Of a stretch of 64,000 bases of DNA, positions 26,381 through 36,800 are shown in pieces. Every line of letters begins with the position of its first letter. Positions within the stretch are counted from its first letter, which is position 1. The translations under genes and the position numbers were made by a program. The DNA lies in assembly GCF_047345145.1 (NCBI RefSeq), contig NZ_JBLFER010000002.1:868001-932000 (forward strand), in the 5' to 3' direction. Origin of the DNA: Maribacter_C sp047345145 (GTDB taxonomy: Bacteria > Bacteroidota > Bacteroidia > Flavobacteriales > Flavobacteriaceae). Below the pieces are notes generated by a model, which had not been told where the DNA came from, did not search any database, and worked only from the letters and a program-made list of their open reading frames with translations.

Positions 26381-29300
26381 CTAACCTCCACAGTTGAATC
26401 CTAAATTGACAGTTATTGATCTTATAATCGTTTGATCGGTGTTTGCTGCATCAATGGCAACACAGGTAATGGTTTCCGATTGCTTTGAACAAGATAGCTC
26501 CACAGATGAATATCTATTGCTAGGACCTTCTTGAACTATGCTGCCGTTAATAACCCATCTATAGAGATAGCTACCCGAACCTCCTTGCACATTATTTGCA
26601 GATATGGTATAGCTTGCCGATTCTGGGTCAGGGTCGTTATCTCGGGCTCCAAGTGATAGACCTGATATGGGATCATTGTCTTGAATTGAGATAATTTTAA
26701 AAACGGTTTTGTATTCTCCGGTTAATAAATCATGAATTCTGCATTGAACTTTAACACTCGCGCCAACCAACTCATAACCAACGGTATAACTAGCTACATT
26801 TCTATTGGCTTCGCTGAAAGTGCCTACACCTTCACCATAGTCGGGAGTTACACTTTGATTAATAATGTCCCATTCGTACTCAAAATTTCCAGAGCCGCCA
26901 CTTGCCGTATTAATATTGAAATATGTAGCCGTATTTACCAGCACTGGTGATGGAGTGCTGATATCATCATTTGTTATTTGAATAGGTTCATATACATTAA
27001 CCTGACTTGTAATTTCCTCAAAATGATTAGGAATATTGGTGTCAGTAACTCTAAACTTAATGGTGTAGACGCCTGAAGTGGTGAAGCCCGTATGGTTATA
27101 ATAGGTGAGGTCTTCTGAAGGAATCTTGGTATAGTTGCCACTGCCAAATCTTACAAACCAACTATATATCCAATTGCCAGAACCACCACTGACGCCCGAA
27201 GTATTGAAATATTGATTATCTCCTTTTTCAATATGAGCTACTGTTGGTGTGATATTGGGAACATTTAAAGGGTTATAAATGGTAACAGTAGTTTCCCCTT
27301 CAATAAAGCTATTGGTTTCTGAATCAGTAACCCTCAATTTCACAGTGTGTTGACCTGGTGTAGCAAAGGTGGTCTGAAAACCCGTTTCTCCTGTAAATGA
27401 TTCAGGAGTTCCATTATCTATAGTCCATTGGTATGAAAGCGTTCCATATGTTGTGATTACACCGGTGGCATTAAAAGTAAATTGTTGTGCATTTACCAAA
27501 CCAAAAATTTCGTCCGAAGTCAGATTAACAACACCTAAATCAATAGGAACCGTTACATCAAGTGTTAAAGGAATACTTAGTCCCGTAATATTATCAGTAA
27601 CATCAACCCGAAGGTTGGATATACCAATATCGTCAAAGACAATATCAATTTGATTTGTTCCACTTGTTATGAAGATACCATCCTTATACCAGGCATAAGC
27701 AAAATCGCCAGAACCTCCTCCTGGATTGGCGGTATAGGTAGTTGCAACTCCTAGATCCGGTGCTGAATTACCATCTATATTTCCTACTAAATCTGCATAT
27801 TGTTCAAATACATCAGGATTGGTATAATTTTCAGATCTATACTCATATTCATATTCTTGTACCATTTTATCTCGATCATCTTTGACGTTTAATAAACGGT
27901 TGCGATAATCATATTGATAGCGGGTGGTATAACCCCTAGGGTCTGTCATATTAGAAATGCCTACTAGCGTTTTATAGCTATAACCTGTTACAAATGCATT
28001 TGGTAAAGCGTTCCGTAAGATTTCAAGTTGAGTTTCTTTTTCTGCTACTGTGTTGGCATCACTCTGAAGTTGACCTAAGTCAGCTCCAGAACTTGTAAGT
28101 TGGCCGTACGATGCGTTTTCTGCCTTGACTACGGGATATTCGAAGTTATAACCCCAAAAATAAGAAGTGCTTTTTAAAACTTTTTCATTGCCCTCGCCAG
28201 GTCTATTGGGAGAATCTAATAGTTGGTCCACCTGTAATAGTTTACCGGCGGCATTGTAAATAAATTTCATTTTTGCTTCAAGAGGGCTGTCACCTTTTGC
28301 AGCAAATATCTTGAAGGGTTTATAGCCATTTGCATTTAAGGTAAAATCGGTTTTTTGAGTGCTTTGAAGTGCTCCATTATAAAAACTCTCGACTTGAACG
28401 GGTTGGCTAAGTTGATTTTTTAAGACCATATCATTTAATATGGAATTATTTAACTCAGAAAGATCATTGGCGTATTTGGTAACATTTTCAGATTCATTGC
28501 CTCGACTATCTATTGTTTTTAAAGAATTGACTTGGTAATTCTCATTATATCCATAATTCTGTTTCGTTGTTATGCCATCAACTGTTTTTTCTACAGATTT
28601 AGGGCGATCCCAAATATCTAACTCTCGATAAAGTTTAGCACCATGTAATTTTTTTAGCTCTATGTCTTGCAGTGAACCTATTGGAAAATTAGGCTGGTCA
28701 GTAAAATCAACAATATCATAATCAACATAGCGATACTTGTTGATGAACACATTTATACTCCAAGGATGATTATCATCGAGGTCTTGTTGTGTATTAAGAT
28801 TTATTAATTTCCGAATCGAGGTATATTCGTTTGTCGTAGATGATACGGGTTCTTCAATGTCTTGTTCATATGCTATTGTTTTAAGAGGCATAGATTTATC
28901 TAAATCTACTCCAGTGGGTATTGGTGGGTAGGCATAATTAAGATTTTCAAAGGGCATGGAATATTCGGTTTCTGTATACCCTATTTCTGTAACTCCTGGT
29001 GCACGAACAGAGCCATTTCTTCTTTTGATGGTTTTGACTTTTCGATAAAAAACAGGCGTACCCATCCTAGGGTTGGAAACTGTAAAAGGACTTTCTGTAT
29101 ACGTTATCAGTTTGGTTCTGAATAGCTGCGAACCATCAATATTCTCACCTGGTAAATTGATTTGATCAAGTGTATAAGAGGTTTGCAAAAGTGGAATGGC
29201 AAATTGAACACCTGTAGAGAAATCTTCATCATCGTTATAGTCGTAATTAGTAATGAAGCAGTTTGGGCCTGAATTATCAGGACAATCTTTCATATAATCA

Positions 29301-31414
29301 ACACGAATACCTCCTATTTTCTTGTTTACCCTGGTTGGGGGTGGTTCATTAAGTTTTCCAAAAAATTGAATATTTAAGGAAGCTGAAACAGGCGCTCCGG
29401 GAGTTTGCGTAAATATTTTAAATTCATAAACACCGGGCATTATTAAAATTTTATCCCCGCTATTTCTGGTCACGGTATCAATACCATCATTTCCGTTACC
29501 GCCAATATCTGCATAACCAAACTCTTCAACGAGTTGAGGATACATTGGAGGGAAGGCAAAGGGAAAATCCCTTTGAAGAATTTCTGATTTAAGGTAAGGG
29601 GCTACGAGATAGTAACTGTCATTACCACCAGGATACGGGGGAATGGAACTACCTAAGTGACGTATGGTGTAATTGCTTAGGCCACCTACACGTGACATCG
29701 TTATTGAAATACCACCTGCAGACCTATCACCACTAACGGTGTGATTAATATAAGCCACAGTTGGATACAAAATCTCCAAGCTTTCACTTTTTTCTGAAAC
29801 TTGCTCGGTCTGTGCATTTAAGGAAAGTTCAAATAGTTTTCCTGACTCTAAACTTCTATAATAATCGGCATTTAGGTCAAGTGCTGTAGCTATTTGGTTT
29901 TGCTGATAATAAATATTTGTGCTACCTCTAGTCGGATAAATAATTCGCTTTAAGGCTCCCAGCCTACTATGCAAAAGACTAGGATTTCTATTGGCTCCTT
30001 CAAATGGGCTATTCGGTATGTTTAAAGCCCAGGGATTTCCAGCTCCGTTGTAGAACTTCCAGTAATCTTGTTGTCTGGCTAAGGTTCTATCTTGAACACT
30101 TTGAATAAAGTTTGGAATGGCTAGTTCGTCATGATATTCAAATTCATAATAGTCTTCCCCATTAAATTCAATCTTATCTAAAAGGTCTCTATTGCCAGAA
30201 TGTGAAAACTCGAACCAGTTCACCGGATTAATCAAATCTTTCTTGTTATAAAGTTTTATTGATTTAAAGAGTTCTCGCGAATTTGCATTGAATTTATACT
30301 CAAAATCAATATGTCCTTTTGGAAAGGTGATTTTCGAGATTAATTTTCTATTAATAAGACCCTCGCTAACAGCATCGCCGTATTGTGGATAAATTAAAAC
30401 TTCGCTTCCAAGTGTGTAAGGACCGGGTTGATAGCCATTCGGGTTGCTAGATTGACCTTCTATATTTGTTAATATTCCAGAGCCTGAAACTCTAAAATTA
30501 TAATCTGTCATTGCATCGTCGACATACTCAAACCTTATCTTTTGATTGTTCAAATAGGTTATTTCAGATAACTTCCAAGCAGTAATTGGATTTAGTTTCA
30601 TTTCTTCATCGACACCTTGAGGTACTGAAGTTTCGATTTGATCAAATCTGTATTTAACCCCATTCGTATCAGTTATAATGAAACCAGATATGTAGTAGTT
30701 ATCACTATTAAGACTAGCATAGCGATTTTCACTTTTAAGTACTTCTACCTTATTTGCATGCTTCGACAAAAGATAGGGTTCGAAATGTGTCAAAGCACCA
30801 TTTGCATCGAATCTTGCAGTAGCTTTAAATGAGAAATACAGTCCACCTGCACTTACGGTATATTTGTCTGCCTCCCCGTCATAAATGCCATCTCTAAAAT
30901 TCCTTAGTATAGCTATATCCCACGCGTCAAAACCTTTGGTATTAAAATCACCGTCGTTTTCTAAGGCAGCATAATTATTGATTAAAGTTCTTACGGTAGG
31001 AAGTCCACCACTAGCAATGAATTCACTATTGTATCCTAAATTATGCTCATCAGGCAGACCACGGGTTTCACGAGTTACAGCGGCTTCGGCATTAAGATTC
31101 CAGCCAAGACCCGCCAAGGAGGGTTTTCCTTCCAGTAGTAAACCCCCATAATTGTAGTTTAAGCCTATGGGCCAACTTTGTCCATCAACTTCAATAGTAT
31201 AAAAAGGAACGGAATAACTCATTTGACCCGTCGAAGAGGTAATGGGTATACTACCATATCTTCCTAAACTCCCTGCCTCCGGAGATTGCGGTATTACTGC
31301 TGGTGGTTGTGCACCGCTAAAAATAAATCCGTCAGGTGTTTGACCATAAGAAGTGTGAAAGGTAACCATTAGGGCCATTAAAGCGAACCAAGTGAGTTTT
31401 GACTTATTATGCAT
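26381..31414 (-). CDS. RHS A protein of cassette 1 with five PKD/Ig-like C-terminal domains
   Basis: The protein has about 1677 residues. I start at the ATG at 31414, which puts the signal peptide (KLTWFALMALMVTFHTSYGQ) at the N-terminus; a longer frame reaches 31468. The N-terminal SpvB/RHS-type module has SPEAGSLGRYGSIPI, GLNYNYGG and LAGLGWNLNAEAAVTRETRG. The middle is a long beta-rich shell, ending in YD repeats DPRGYTTRYQYDYRNRLLNVKD. Five PKD/Ig-like domains follow (about the last 470 residues), marked by the GGSG..Y.W motif (e.g. GGSGNWIYSWF, GGSGNFEYEWDI, GGSGSYLYRWVI). The role is inferred to be the TcB-like half of a cocoon completed by B1. Its stop lies 16 bp before the B1 start. 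No T9SS sorting domain is seen. Confidence 0.9.
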   Translation of the reverse strand: MHNKSKLTWFALMALMVTFHTSYGQTPDGFIFSGAQPPAVIPQSPEAGSLGRYGSIPITSSTGQMSYSVPFYTIEVDGQSWPIGLNYNYGGLLLEGKPSLAGLGWNLNAEAAVTRETRGLPDEHNLGYNSEFIASGGLPTVRTLINNYAALENDGDFNTKGFDAWDIAILRNFRDGIYDGEADKYTVSAGGLYFSFKATARFDANGALTHFEPYLLSKHANKVEVLKSENRYASLNSDNYYISGFIITDTNGVKYRFDQIETSVPQGVDEEMKLNPITAWKLSEITYLNNQKIRFEYVDDAMTDYNFRVSGSGILTNIEGQSSNPNGYQPGPYTLGSEVLIYPQYGDAVSEGLINRKLISKITFPKGHIDFEYKFNANSRELFKSIKLYNKKDLINPVNWFEFSHSGNRDLLDKIEFNGEDYYEFEYHDELAIPNFIQSVQDRTLARQQDYWKFYNGAGNPWALNIPNSPFEGANRNPSLLHSRLGALKRIIYPTRGSTNIYYQQNQIATALDLNADYYRSLESGKLFELSLNAQTEQVSEKSESLEILYPTVAYINHTVSGDRSAGGISITMSRVGGLSNYTIRHLGSSIPPYPGGNDSYYLVAPYLKSEILQRDFPFAFPPMYPQLVEEFGYADIGGNGNDGIDTVTRNSGDKILIMPGVYEFKIFTQTPGAPVSASLNIQFFGKLNEPPPTRVNKKIGGIRVDYMKDCPDNSGPNCFITNYDYNDDEDFSTGVQFAIPLLQTSYTLDQINLPGENIDGSQLFRTKLITYTESPFTVSNPRMGTPVFYRKVKTIKRRNGSVRAPGVTEIGYTETEYSMPFENLNYAYPPIPTGVDLDKSMPLKTIAYEQDIEEPVSSTTNEYTSIRKLINLNTQQDLDDNHPWSINVFINKYRYVDYDIVDFTDQPNFPIGSLQDIELKKLHGAKLYRELDIWDRPKSVEKTVDGITTKQNYGYNENYQVNSLKTIDSRGNESENVTKYANDLSELNNSILNDMVLKNQLSQPVQVESFYNGALQSTQKTDFTLNANGYKPFKIFAAKGDSPLEAKMKFIYNAAGKLLQVDQLLDSPNRPGEGNEKVLKSTSYFWGYNFEYPVVKAENASYGQLTSSGADLGQLQSDANTVAEKETQLEILRNALPNAFVTGYSYKTLVGISNMTDPRGYTTRYQYDYRNRLLNVKDDRDKMVQEYEYEYRSENYTNPDVFEQYADLVGNIDGNSAPDLGVATTYTANPGGGSGDFAYAWYKDGIFITSGTNQIDIVFDDIGISNLRVDVTDNITGLSIPLTLDVTVPIDLGVVNLTSDEIFGLVNAQQFTFNATGVITTYGTLSYQWTIDNGTPESFTGETGFQTTFATPGQHTVKLRVTDSETNSFIEGETTVTIYNPLNVPNITPTVAHIEKGDNQYFNTSGVSGGSGNWIYSWFVRFGSGNYTKIPSEDLTYYNHTGFTTSGVYTIKFRVTDTNIPNHFEEITSQVNVYEPIQITNDDISTPSPVLVNTATYFNINTASGGSGNFEYEWDIINQSVTPDYGEGVGTFSEANRNVASYTVGYELVGASVKVQCRIHDLLTGEYKTVFKIISIQDNDPISGLSLGARDNDPDPESASYTISANNVQGGSGSYLYRWVINGSIVQEGPSNRYSSVELSCSKQSETITCVAIDAANTDQTIIRSITVNLGFNCGG

Positions 31415-31516
31415 TGGTAGTCTTTTAAGTTTTGTACGATTGATTATCGCAAGAAAATCTTCAAACATTATGTTGATTGAAATAGATGATTTATCCTAAA
31501 TGAAATTGGGAATGTG

Positions 31517-32617
31517 CTACTGCTTAACCTGCTCTTTGATGTCTAGAACTTCTTTTTTCAAAGCCTGATATTTTTTCTCCTGCTCCAAAATATAGAGTGT
31601 TAGCTCCTCAACTTTTTCAAGCAGTTTCAGGTTCATTTCCTTCAGGTTCATTCCTTCTTTTTCCATTTCTTTTGCCGAGGGAATATTAGGCAGATGTCCA
31701 TAGGCATCAATAAAGTTTTGAACCTCTTCTAAAGTTTTGAGATTATAATCATCATAGAAAACATAATCAGGTACAAAAGGTGCTTGAATATCTACCCTAA
31801 CCTCTCTTGTGTGAATTTTACCATCTACAGTTAGAGCCTCATCAGGGCTATCAGTACCAATACCTACATTGCCTAAATTGTAAAAAACGTCATTGCCTTG
31901 AATGTTCCAAACTGTTGATGAGCCTAAAAGATCTTCAATAGGGGGTTCTTGTCCGTTTACTTCATATAGGGTTGGCGCATAGAAAAATAAATTGTCTTCT
32001 GCCGTATTGTCTAGATTTAGAAAAACTCTCTCTCGAATACGAGTCGCACCGGGGGCGAATTTAAAATCATTAACGTTTAGGCCAGAAACGGCATTACCTT
32101 GACGATCATATACCGCGCTTTCTATAGCGGTGCCCGTATGACCGCTACCATGTATAACCCCCACAAGAAGGTACCATTGATCTAAGTTTGGTAGATCTCC
32201 ATTAATAAAGTAAGGCGAACCGATTGCGTTACCATTCAATCGTAAGGCCGAGTTCACGCTTCCCGCATCCTTTACGATCATTCCTAGTAGGACACGACCA
32301 TCGTTTGAATTTGTCTTTTTTGCCCAAACGCTTAATCGGTACGTCTTAGTAGGGTCAATGGTTTTATAGTTTCCTGTCCAACCTCCATCTGCATTGGCAC
32401 CAGCAGCTGTATTCGGAATCGCCTTCCACAGTAATGCATTTTCTCCAGCAGGGCCTTGACCAAATTCTCTAAGACTATTGGCATCTGTTCCGTATCTGGT
32501 AAATCTTGTAGCAGATCCGTTGCCTTCTGTCCAAGAAGAATCATCGATTAGGTTGTTCTGAGAATAGCCCATAAGGCCTGCGATACAAAATAGTGGAACT
32601 AAGAATAATTTTTTCAT
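31517..32617 (-). CDS. Tail-fibre-like secreted protein of cassette 1
   Basis: The protein has 366 residues with a signal peptide (LFLVPLFCIAGLMGYSQ). A jelly-roll-like domain (about 20-225, with TKTYRLSVWAKKTN and NLDQWYLLVGVIHGSGH) is followed by the tail-fibre hallmark NVGIGTDSPDEALTVDGKI, then VRVDIQAPFVPDYVF, the segment LEEVQNFIDAYGHLPNIPSA, and a C-terminal coiled coil (about 325-366). Similar flavobacterial proteins are annotated as tail-fibre or endosialidase-chaperone-like. It differs from the cassette-3 copy at only three positions over the first ~340 residues, then the coiled-coil ends diverge. As the first gene of the cassette it could be a surface anchor or receptor-binding partner for the RHS shell, which is inference. 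Confidence 0.85.
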   Translation of the reverse strand: MKKLFLVPLFCIAGLMGYSQNNLIDDSSWTEGNGSATRFTRYGTDANSLREFGQGPAGENALLWKAIPNTAAGANADGGWTGNYKTIDPTKTYRLSVWAKKTNSNDGRVLLGMIVKDAGSVNSALRLNGNAIGSPYFINGDLPNLDQWYLLVGVIHGSGHTGTAIESAVYDRQGNAVSGLNVNDFKFAPGATRIRERVFLNLDNTAEDNLFFYAPTLYEVNGQEPPIEDLLGSSTVWNIQGNDVFYNLGNVGIGTDSPDEALTVDGKIHTREVRVDIQAPFVPDYVFYDDYNLKTLEEVQNFIDAYGHLPNIPSAKEMEKEGMNLKEMNLKLLEKVEELTLYILEQEKKYQALKKEVLDIKEQVKQ

Positions 32618-33280
32618 GAGTAAAGGTTTATGGTATTTCTGATCGTAATTTTTAAAAGTGTCGTATTTCTGAAAGCTTATTTAGTGGTATACACTATTCT
32701 TGATTCAAGAATAGCATTAATTTATTTTTAGAAGTTCTGTATTTGTAAAAAGTTGAAGATTTAGGACAACTTTTTTGTTATTGGACTTGTTGGTAAAAAG
32801 TTTGAAATTGTAGTTCTGTAGATACGCTCTTTCACAAAAGAGCTTTGGGGTAGGGCAGGGGTTAACAACTAGATGTGTCAAAGGTATTGGTTGGTGTTTT
32901 GGTTGTGCTCGTTGCAGAAAAAAGGGACTTTCTCGAACGGGCTATGAAGATATAAAATATTTACATCTAGCAAAAGAAATAGATGTGATTATTTGTAAAG
33001 GGATTACAAATTAGGTAAGAGGTGTTTTGTAAGGAGTTCTTAGACTATCGTACTTCTAGAAATTCGCAACTTCGTGGCTTTTCATGTGCTGAGAACCACA
33101 GCTTTGTAACTGTTGTTTTTAAACATTTCATGGTGTTATTGCTCACTCAATTCGACGCGAAGTTGCAAACTTCGTGTAGCTACACTTCGCGGAGCGAGAG
33201 TAGCTCTGGTTTTTTTTCGATGTTCTGTTCTTATTTCTTACTCGGTACGGCACTCGTCACAGACGAGCGCTAGCGGGGGC
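32618..33280. repeat. Long inter-cassette repeat, copy a (cassette 1 promoter side)
   Basis: About 660 bp are shared with 45347-45897 and 57243-57900. From left to right it holds the cassette-1 leader, the 21-bp palindrome at 32694-32714, a CTCTTT-CACA-AAAGAG hairpin (about 32829), a conserved AT-rich middle, the palindrome GTGTAGCTACAC (33174-33185), and the REP-like hairpin CTCGTC-ACA-GACGAG (33253-33267) with CGCTAGCGGGGG. I see no intact gene in it. It is the 5' region of cassette 1 and the 3' boundary of cassette 2. Confidence 0.85.
32694..32714. promoter_or_regulatory. Cassette leader palindrome, copy a
   Basis: The arms CTATTCTTGA and TCAAGAATAG flank a single T, 77 bp upstream of the tail-fibre-like gene. 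It is identical at 45393 and 57319, where one more G-C pair extends the arms. It is a candidate operator controlling all cassettes together. Confidence 0.6.
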
Positions 33281-33372
33281 AAAAACTTTCGAGCAAACAA
33301 AAGGAGACCGTAAAGGATTTTCTTTCCGCCTTCGTGCTAAAGGCCGACCTTACCCAAAAACTGGCGCAATAA
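33281..33372 (+). pseudogene. 3' remnant of a regulator-like gene (XRE tail type)
   Basis: Immediately after the REP-like element an open frame of about 30 codons ends at TAA (33370-33372), reading KLSSKQKETVKDFLSAF then VLKADLTQKLAQ. This resembles the C-terminal tail of XRE/HTH regulators, and the remnant at 57901 has the same pattern (two helices, L..KDK..., basic end). No start or HTH is left. It shares the terminator at 33375 with the cassette-2 cargo gene. Confidence 0.5.
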
Positions 33373-33400
33373 AAAACCGCCTCGGTGGGCGGTTCTTATT
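33371..33400. terminator. Bidirectional terminator of cassette 2
   Basis: AACCGCC (33375-33381) pairs with GGCGGTT (33388-33394). Six As precede it and TTCTTATTT follows. It is identical to the hairpin at 58141 and ends both the cargo gene on the minus strand and the remnant on the plus strand. Confidence 0.85.
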
Positions 33401-33831
33401 TATATCATTTTTTGGCTTTTATCGACTAAGATATATTTTTCCTTTTCGCAGTCGTATTCAAAAAAATAAGTGCTTTTACCATAAATAGTTACTTTCTTCC
33501 TCTTCTTGTAGATTGACAAAGTTTCTATCAATATTTTATTATCGAATAATTTAGCTGGATAGATTTCGATTATATCTATACCTTTTCTTGATTTTGATTT
33601 TAATTGTTTTCCGCTGAGATTCTTTAGAGTAACTGCATGATGAGTGAGTTTTGTATCATTGAATCTTTCATCCATAAACGTAATGTACATAGACGAATAC
33701 TTGTTGCTTTGTAATTCAAAATCAATTTGGGCTTCAATTGCTTTCGAATATAAAGCCTTTGTATCACTTTTCTGTGAATGTAGTACAGAAGAAAATGTAA
33801 AAGTTATTATTGCTAAGAATATATATTTCAT
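33400..33831 (-). CDS. Secreted protein, candidate immunity protein of RHS cassette 2
   Basis: The protein has 143 residues from the ATG at 33831, which places the signal peptide (MKYIFLAIITFTFSSVLHSQ) first; an upstream in-frame ATG at 33852 overlaps the RHS gene. The mature protein is rich in Lys and Tyr, with TYFFEYDCEKEKYILVDKSQ near the end, and looks like a small alpha/beta periplasmic protein. No family is recognised. It begins 4 bp after the RHS B2 stop, so it is probably the partner of the JAMM tip by position. Confidence 0.7.
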   Translation of the reverse strand: MKYIFLAIITFTFSSVLHSQKSDTKALYSKAIEAQIDFELQSNKYSSMYITFMDERFNDTKLTHHAVTLKNLSGKQLKSKSRKGIDIIEIYPAKLFDNKILIETLSIYKKRKKVTIYGKSTYFFEYDCEKEKYILVDKSQKMI

Positions 33832-33835
33832 CTGA

Positions 33836-36800
33836 TTATTTCTTATTGCCAAAGTTCTTGAATGGGATAATGGCTATTACACCTGTTTTGTCGTAAACAT
33901 ACACTTTTTGAGATTTCATTCCTAAAGTATACTCAGTTCCTTGAGCACCTTGTATATCTTTACTTGATGTCGGTTGTGTAAAACCTCTTGTTTTACCATC
34001 CGTATCCATAAATTGACCGCTTGGATGCGAATGAAAATCAAAACTTCCACCTGCTTCTATTTGGTCAAAGCCTGCCATCGGTAGAAGTACAGGTCCAGAC
34101 GTTGTGCCTGTCACTTTACCATCGTCGCCTATATTACCGCTGAACTCTTTGAAATTACTAGAGTTCATGCTCTTCAAATTAGCTTCGGTCATTACACCTC
34201 CTTTGCCATCATCTTGGCTTACATGGTCTAACATTTCTTGTTGTGTATCTGCATTGGCAATCTGTACAGTATTGTCCATATGCTCCCCATCAACATTACC
34301 AGATTTAATTTGCTTTTCGGTATTTTTGGCAGCATCCTTCGATATTGGATTCGTATTCCCATCACGTGTTCCATTACTATAAAGCTGCTTGGTAGTTTTG
34401 GTAGTCTTGACAATAAAAGTCCTATCTGGTTGGTCATTTTCTACTCTAAAAATTTCCTTTCCATTTCTATCTAAATAAATATCGTCCAATGGAGACATTG
34501 GAGCCATACCATCAGGGTCTATAAAATATATTGGGTTATTGAAAGCAAAATTGTAAGGACTATGTCTGCGCATCTGTTCCGCCAATGGGTCAAGGTTCAT
34601 CCAACGACCTATTGCTGGGTCGTAGTTCCTAGCCCCAAAATCGTAGGTGTCGATATTGAAAGTATTATCGAGCTCGTTACCGTTGTATTTCCACCTTTTA
34701 GCGGTACTGTTCCCATAAGGGCTTACGCTAGAGGTTGCACTTCGCATAAGGAGACCGAAGGGGTAATATGAATTGTCCTCTATAATCTCGTTTGCGGGGT
34801 CGATATTTCCATCGTTGTCGGCATCGGTATAAGATAGTCGAACCGAACCTAAATGGTCTACATAATTATAAACATAATCATATCCGCCTTGTCCGTCGGG
34901 TGTTACATACCCTTCGGGATGGCTGAAAAATTGTAGTTCGGAAATTCCTATACCACCTTCATAAATGAAGTTGCCAGCGTACAAAGTTTCCGTTCCCGTG
35001 CTGGAAGTCCTTTTGAGTTTCGCACCCGTAGCATCGTAAACGTACTTGATGTTCTGCGAACCGAAGTTCACTTGTTCGGGCAGGTTCAGATGATTGTAGG
35101 TTATGGAAGTAATACCTTTGTTATGGTCAATTTTAAGATTTCCGTTTATATCATATTCGAAGTCGTCGTTGGTGCTCGTACCATCTTTAAAACCATGTGC
35201 TTTATTTCCAGTATCGGCTACTTTCAACAGCTTGTTTCCGCTATCATAATCGTAATCGAGAACATCCATATCCGTAAATGTGGAACTTTCCTGATAACCA
35301 TTTCTACTCAGCGATTGGATATTCCCGTTTTTATCGTAGGATACATTGCTTAGATTATAATGTCCCGTATTGTCGGTAGCGGCGATGATTCGGTTGAGGG
35401 GGTCATAGGTATACACGTAATTTCTGCTAGCAGGGTTGCCTGCCAAGGCATTGTTCTTAGAATTCCAGACGGTCTGTGAAATATTGCCATTAAATAATCT
35501 TCTGCTAGGATCGCCAACATCGTTATACTTGATGTCAAAAGCGAATAGATCATCACCCATGGCATTCGGATTATTTATTCTTTTTAGCCAACTCCTTACA
35601 TTATAAGTGTAATCCACAGTCTGTAGGCCTACTGAATTCAATACATTGTTAGCATCCGCATCGCCTCCTACTTTCTTTTTCTCCAATTGCGCTAATTCAT
35701 CATACGTATTTAAAACAATCAATTCAGTCTCACCAGATCCTCCGCCTGTAGCATTGGGGTCGATTCTTAAAACTACATTGGGTACAATAGTTGCGTTAGG
35801 TCTAACCACCATACTATTGGTAGCGACACGATCTGTATTAATATACCCTGATACGATTATATCGGCATCTATACCATTACCGCTAGTTCCTTCACAGTTA
35901 TCACTCAAGGTCTGATCACCCACGCATTGGGTTTGTGCCAAGAGTCTGCCTACATGGTCATAGGTGAAATTATCGATGGTAACTATGGTCGTGTTATTTC
36001 TGGTATGTTCAGTACGGCTTACAAGGGTTCGGCCGACAAAATCGATTTTCATTTTGACCACATCTAAAGTATTTAGATAGTCATTTTTTGAAACAGAATA
36101 GATATTTCTTCCTTTATCATCGTACAGGGTTGCGGAGGTAATCCAACTACTAGTTTCTAATACTTTTACTTTACTACCAGTAGTTAAACCTTTAACATTA
36201 TCTGAAATGTTTCTATCATAAATCTGCCCACTAGGAAGTGAAATTCCTGAGAGGTCGAAGCTGTAATCATCATAATGGTTTACAGTAAGTACCTCTAAGG
36301 TGCCTGTCGGGAAGGCGCTATTTTCGTACCCCACATCAATGCCTCCGTTAGAGAAGGTACCTTTTTTCACCCAAAGGGTGCCCGTAAAATCATCTATATC
36401 TGACTGCAGGCTAGTTCTTGAACTTCCGGCAATTGTAGTTTTACCAGTATAGGCCAAACGCCCAAAGGCATCGTACTTGGTAAAGAGCCATTCGTTCGAA
36501 TCGCGCTGATTAGCATCTTGGGTCATGATGGGTTGGTCGAGCTTGTTGTAAATAATATATTCCTTTCCTTTTCCGGGTATTTTCTTTTCGATTAACCGGT
36601 TAAAGTAATCATAGCTATATTGATAAGCGAGTTCATCGAGATTGGCATTTATGGCATTTAAGGTAGCTGTGCTAGCTTCTAGTTTTGGGGGAAGTACATA
36701 AGTCAGGTTGCCTTTGGAATCATAGATATAATAGGTATCGTGACGCGCTTCAGTCTGACCGTCAATATCTGCATAAGTTCTTTTTAAGATTACGCGGCCT

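Noticed and set aside
26381..26640. T9SS C-terminal sorting domain on RHS A1 (PKD-rich end)
   Set aside because: The end lacks the YPNP start and the GxY-type motifs seen in the M4 protease at 9650-9880; it finishes as a PKD/Ig-like strand.
32880..33000. Short conserved frame in the inter-cassette repeat (RKKGLSRT, then YLHLAKEIDVIICKG), also at 45590 and 57530
   Set aside because: Two of the three copies have a stop at the same place, there is no start codon context and no recognised domain; more likely non-coding DNA conserved by recent duplication.
33022..33273. Plus-strand 83-codon open frame through the REP-like part of the repeat, also at 57647
   Set aside because: It runs through hairpin repeats and its ends vary between copies; amino-acid composition is not protein-like.
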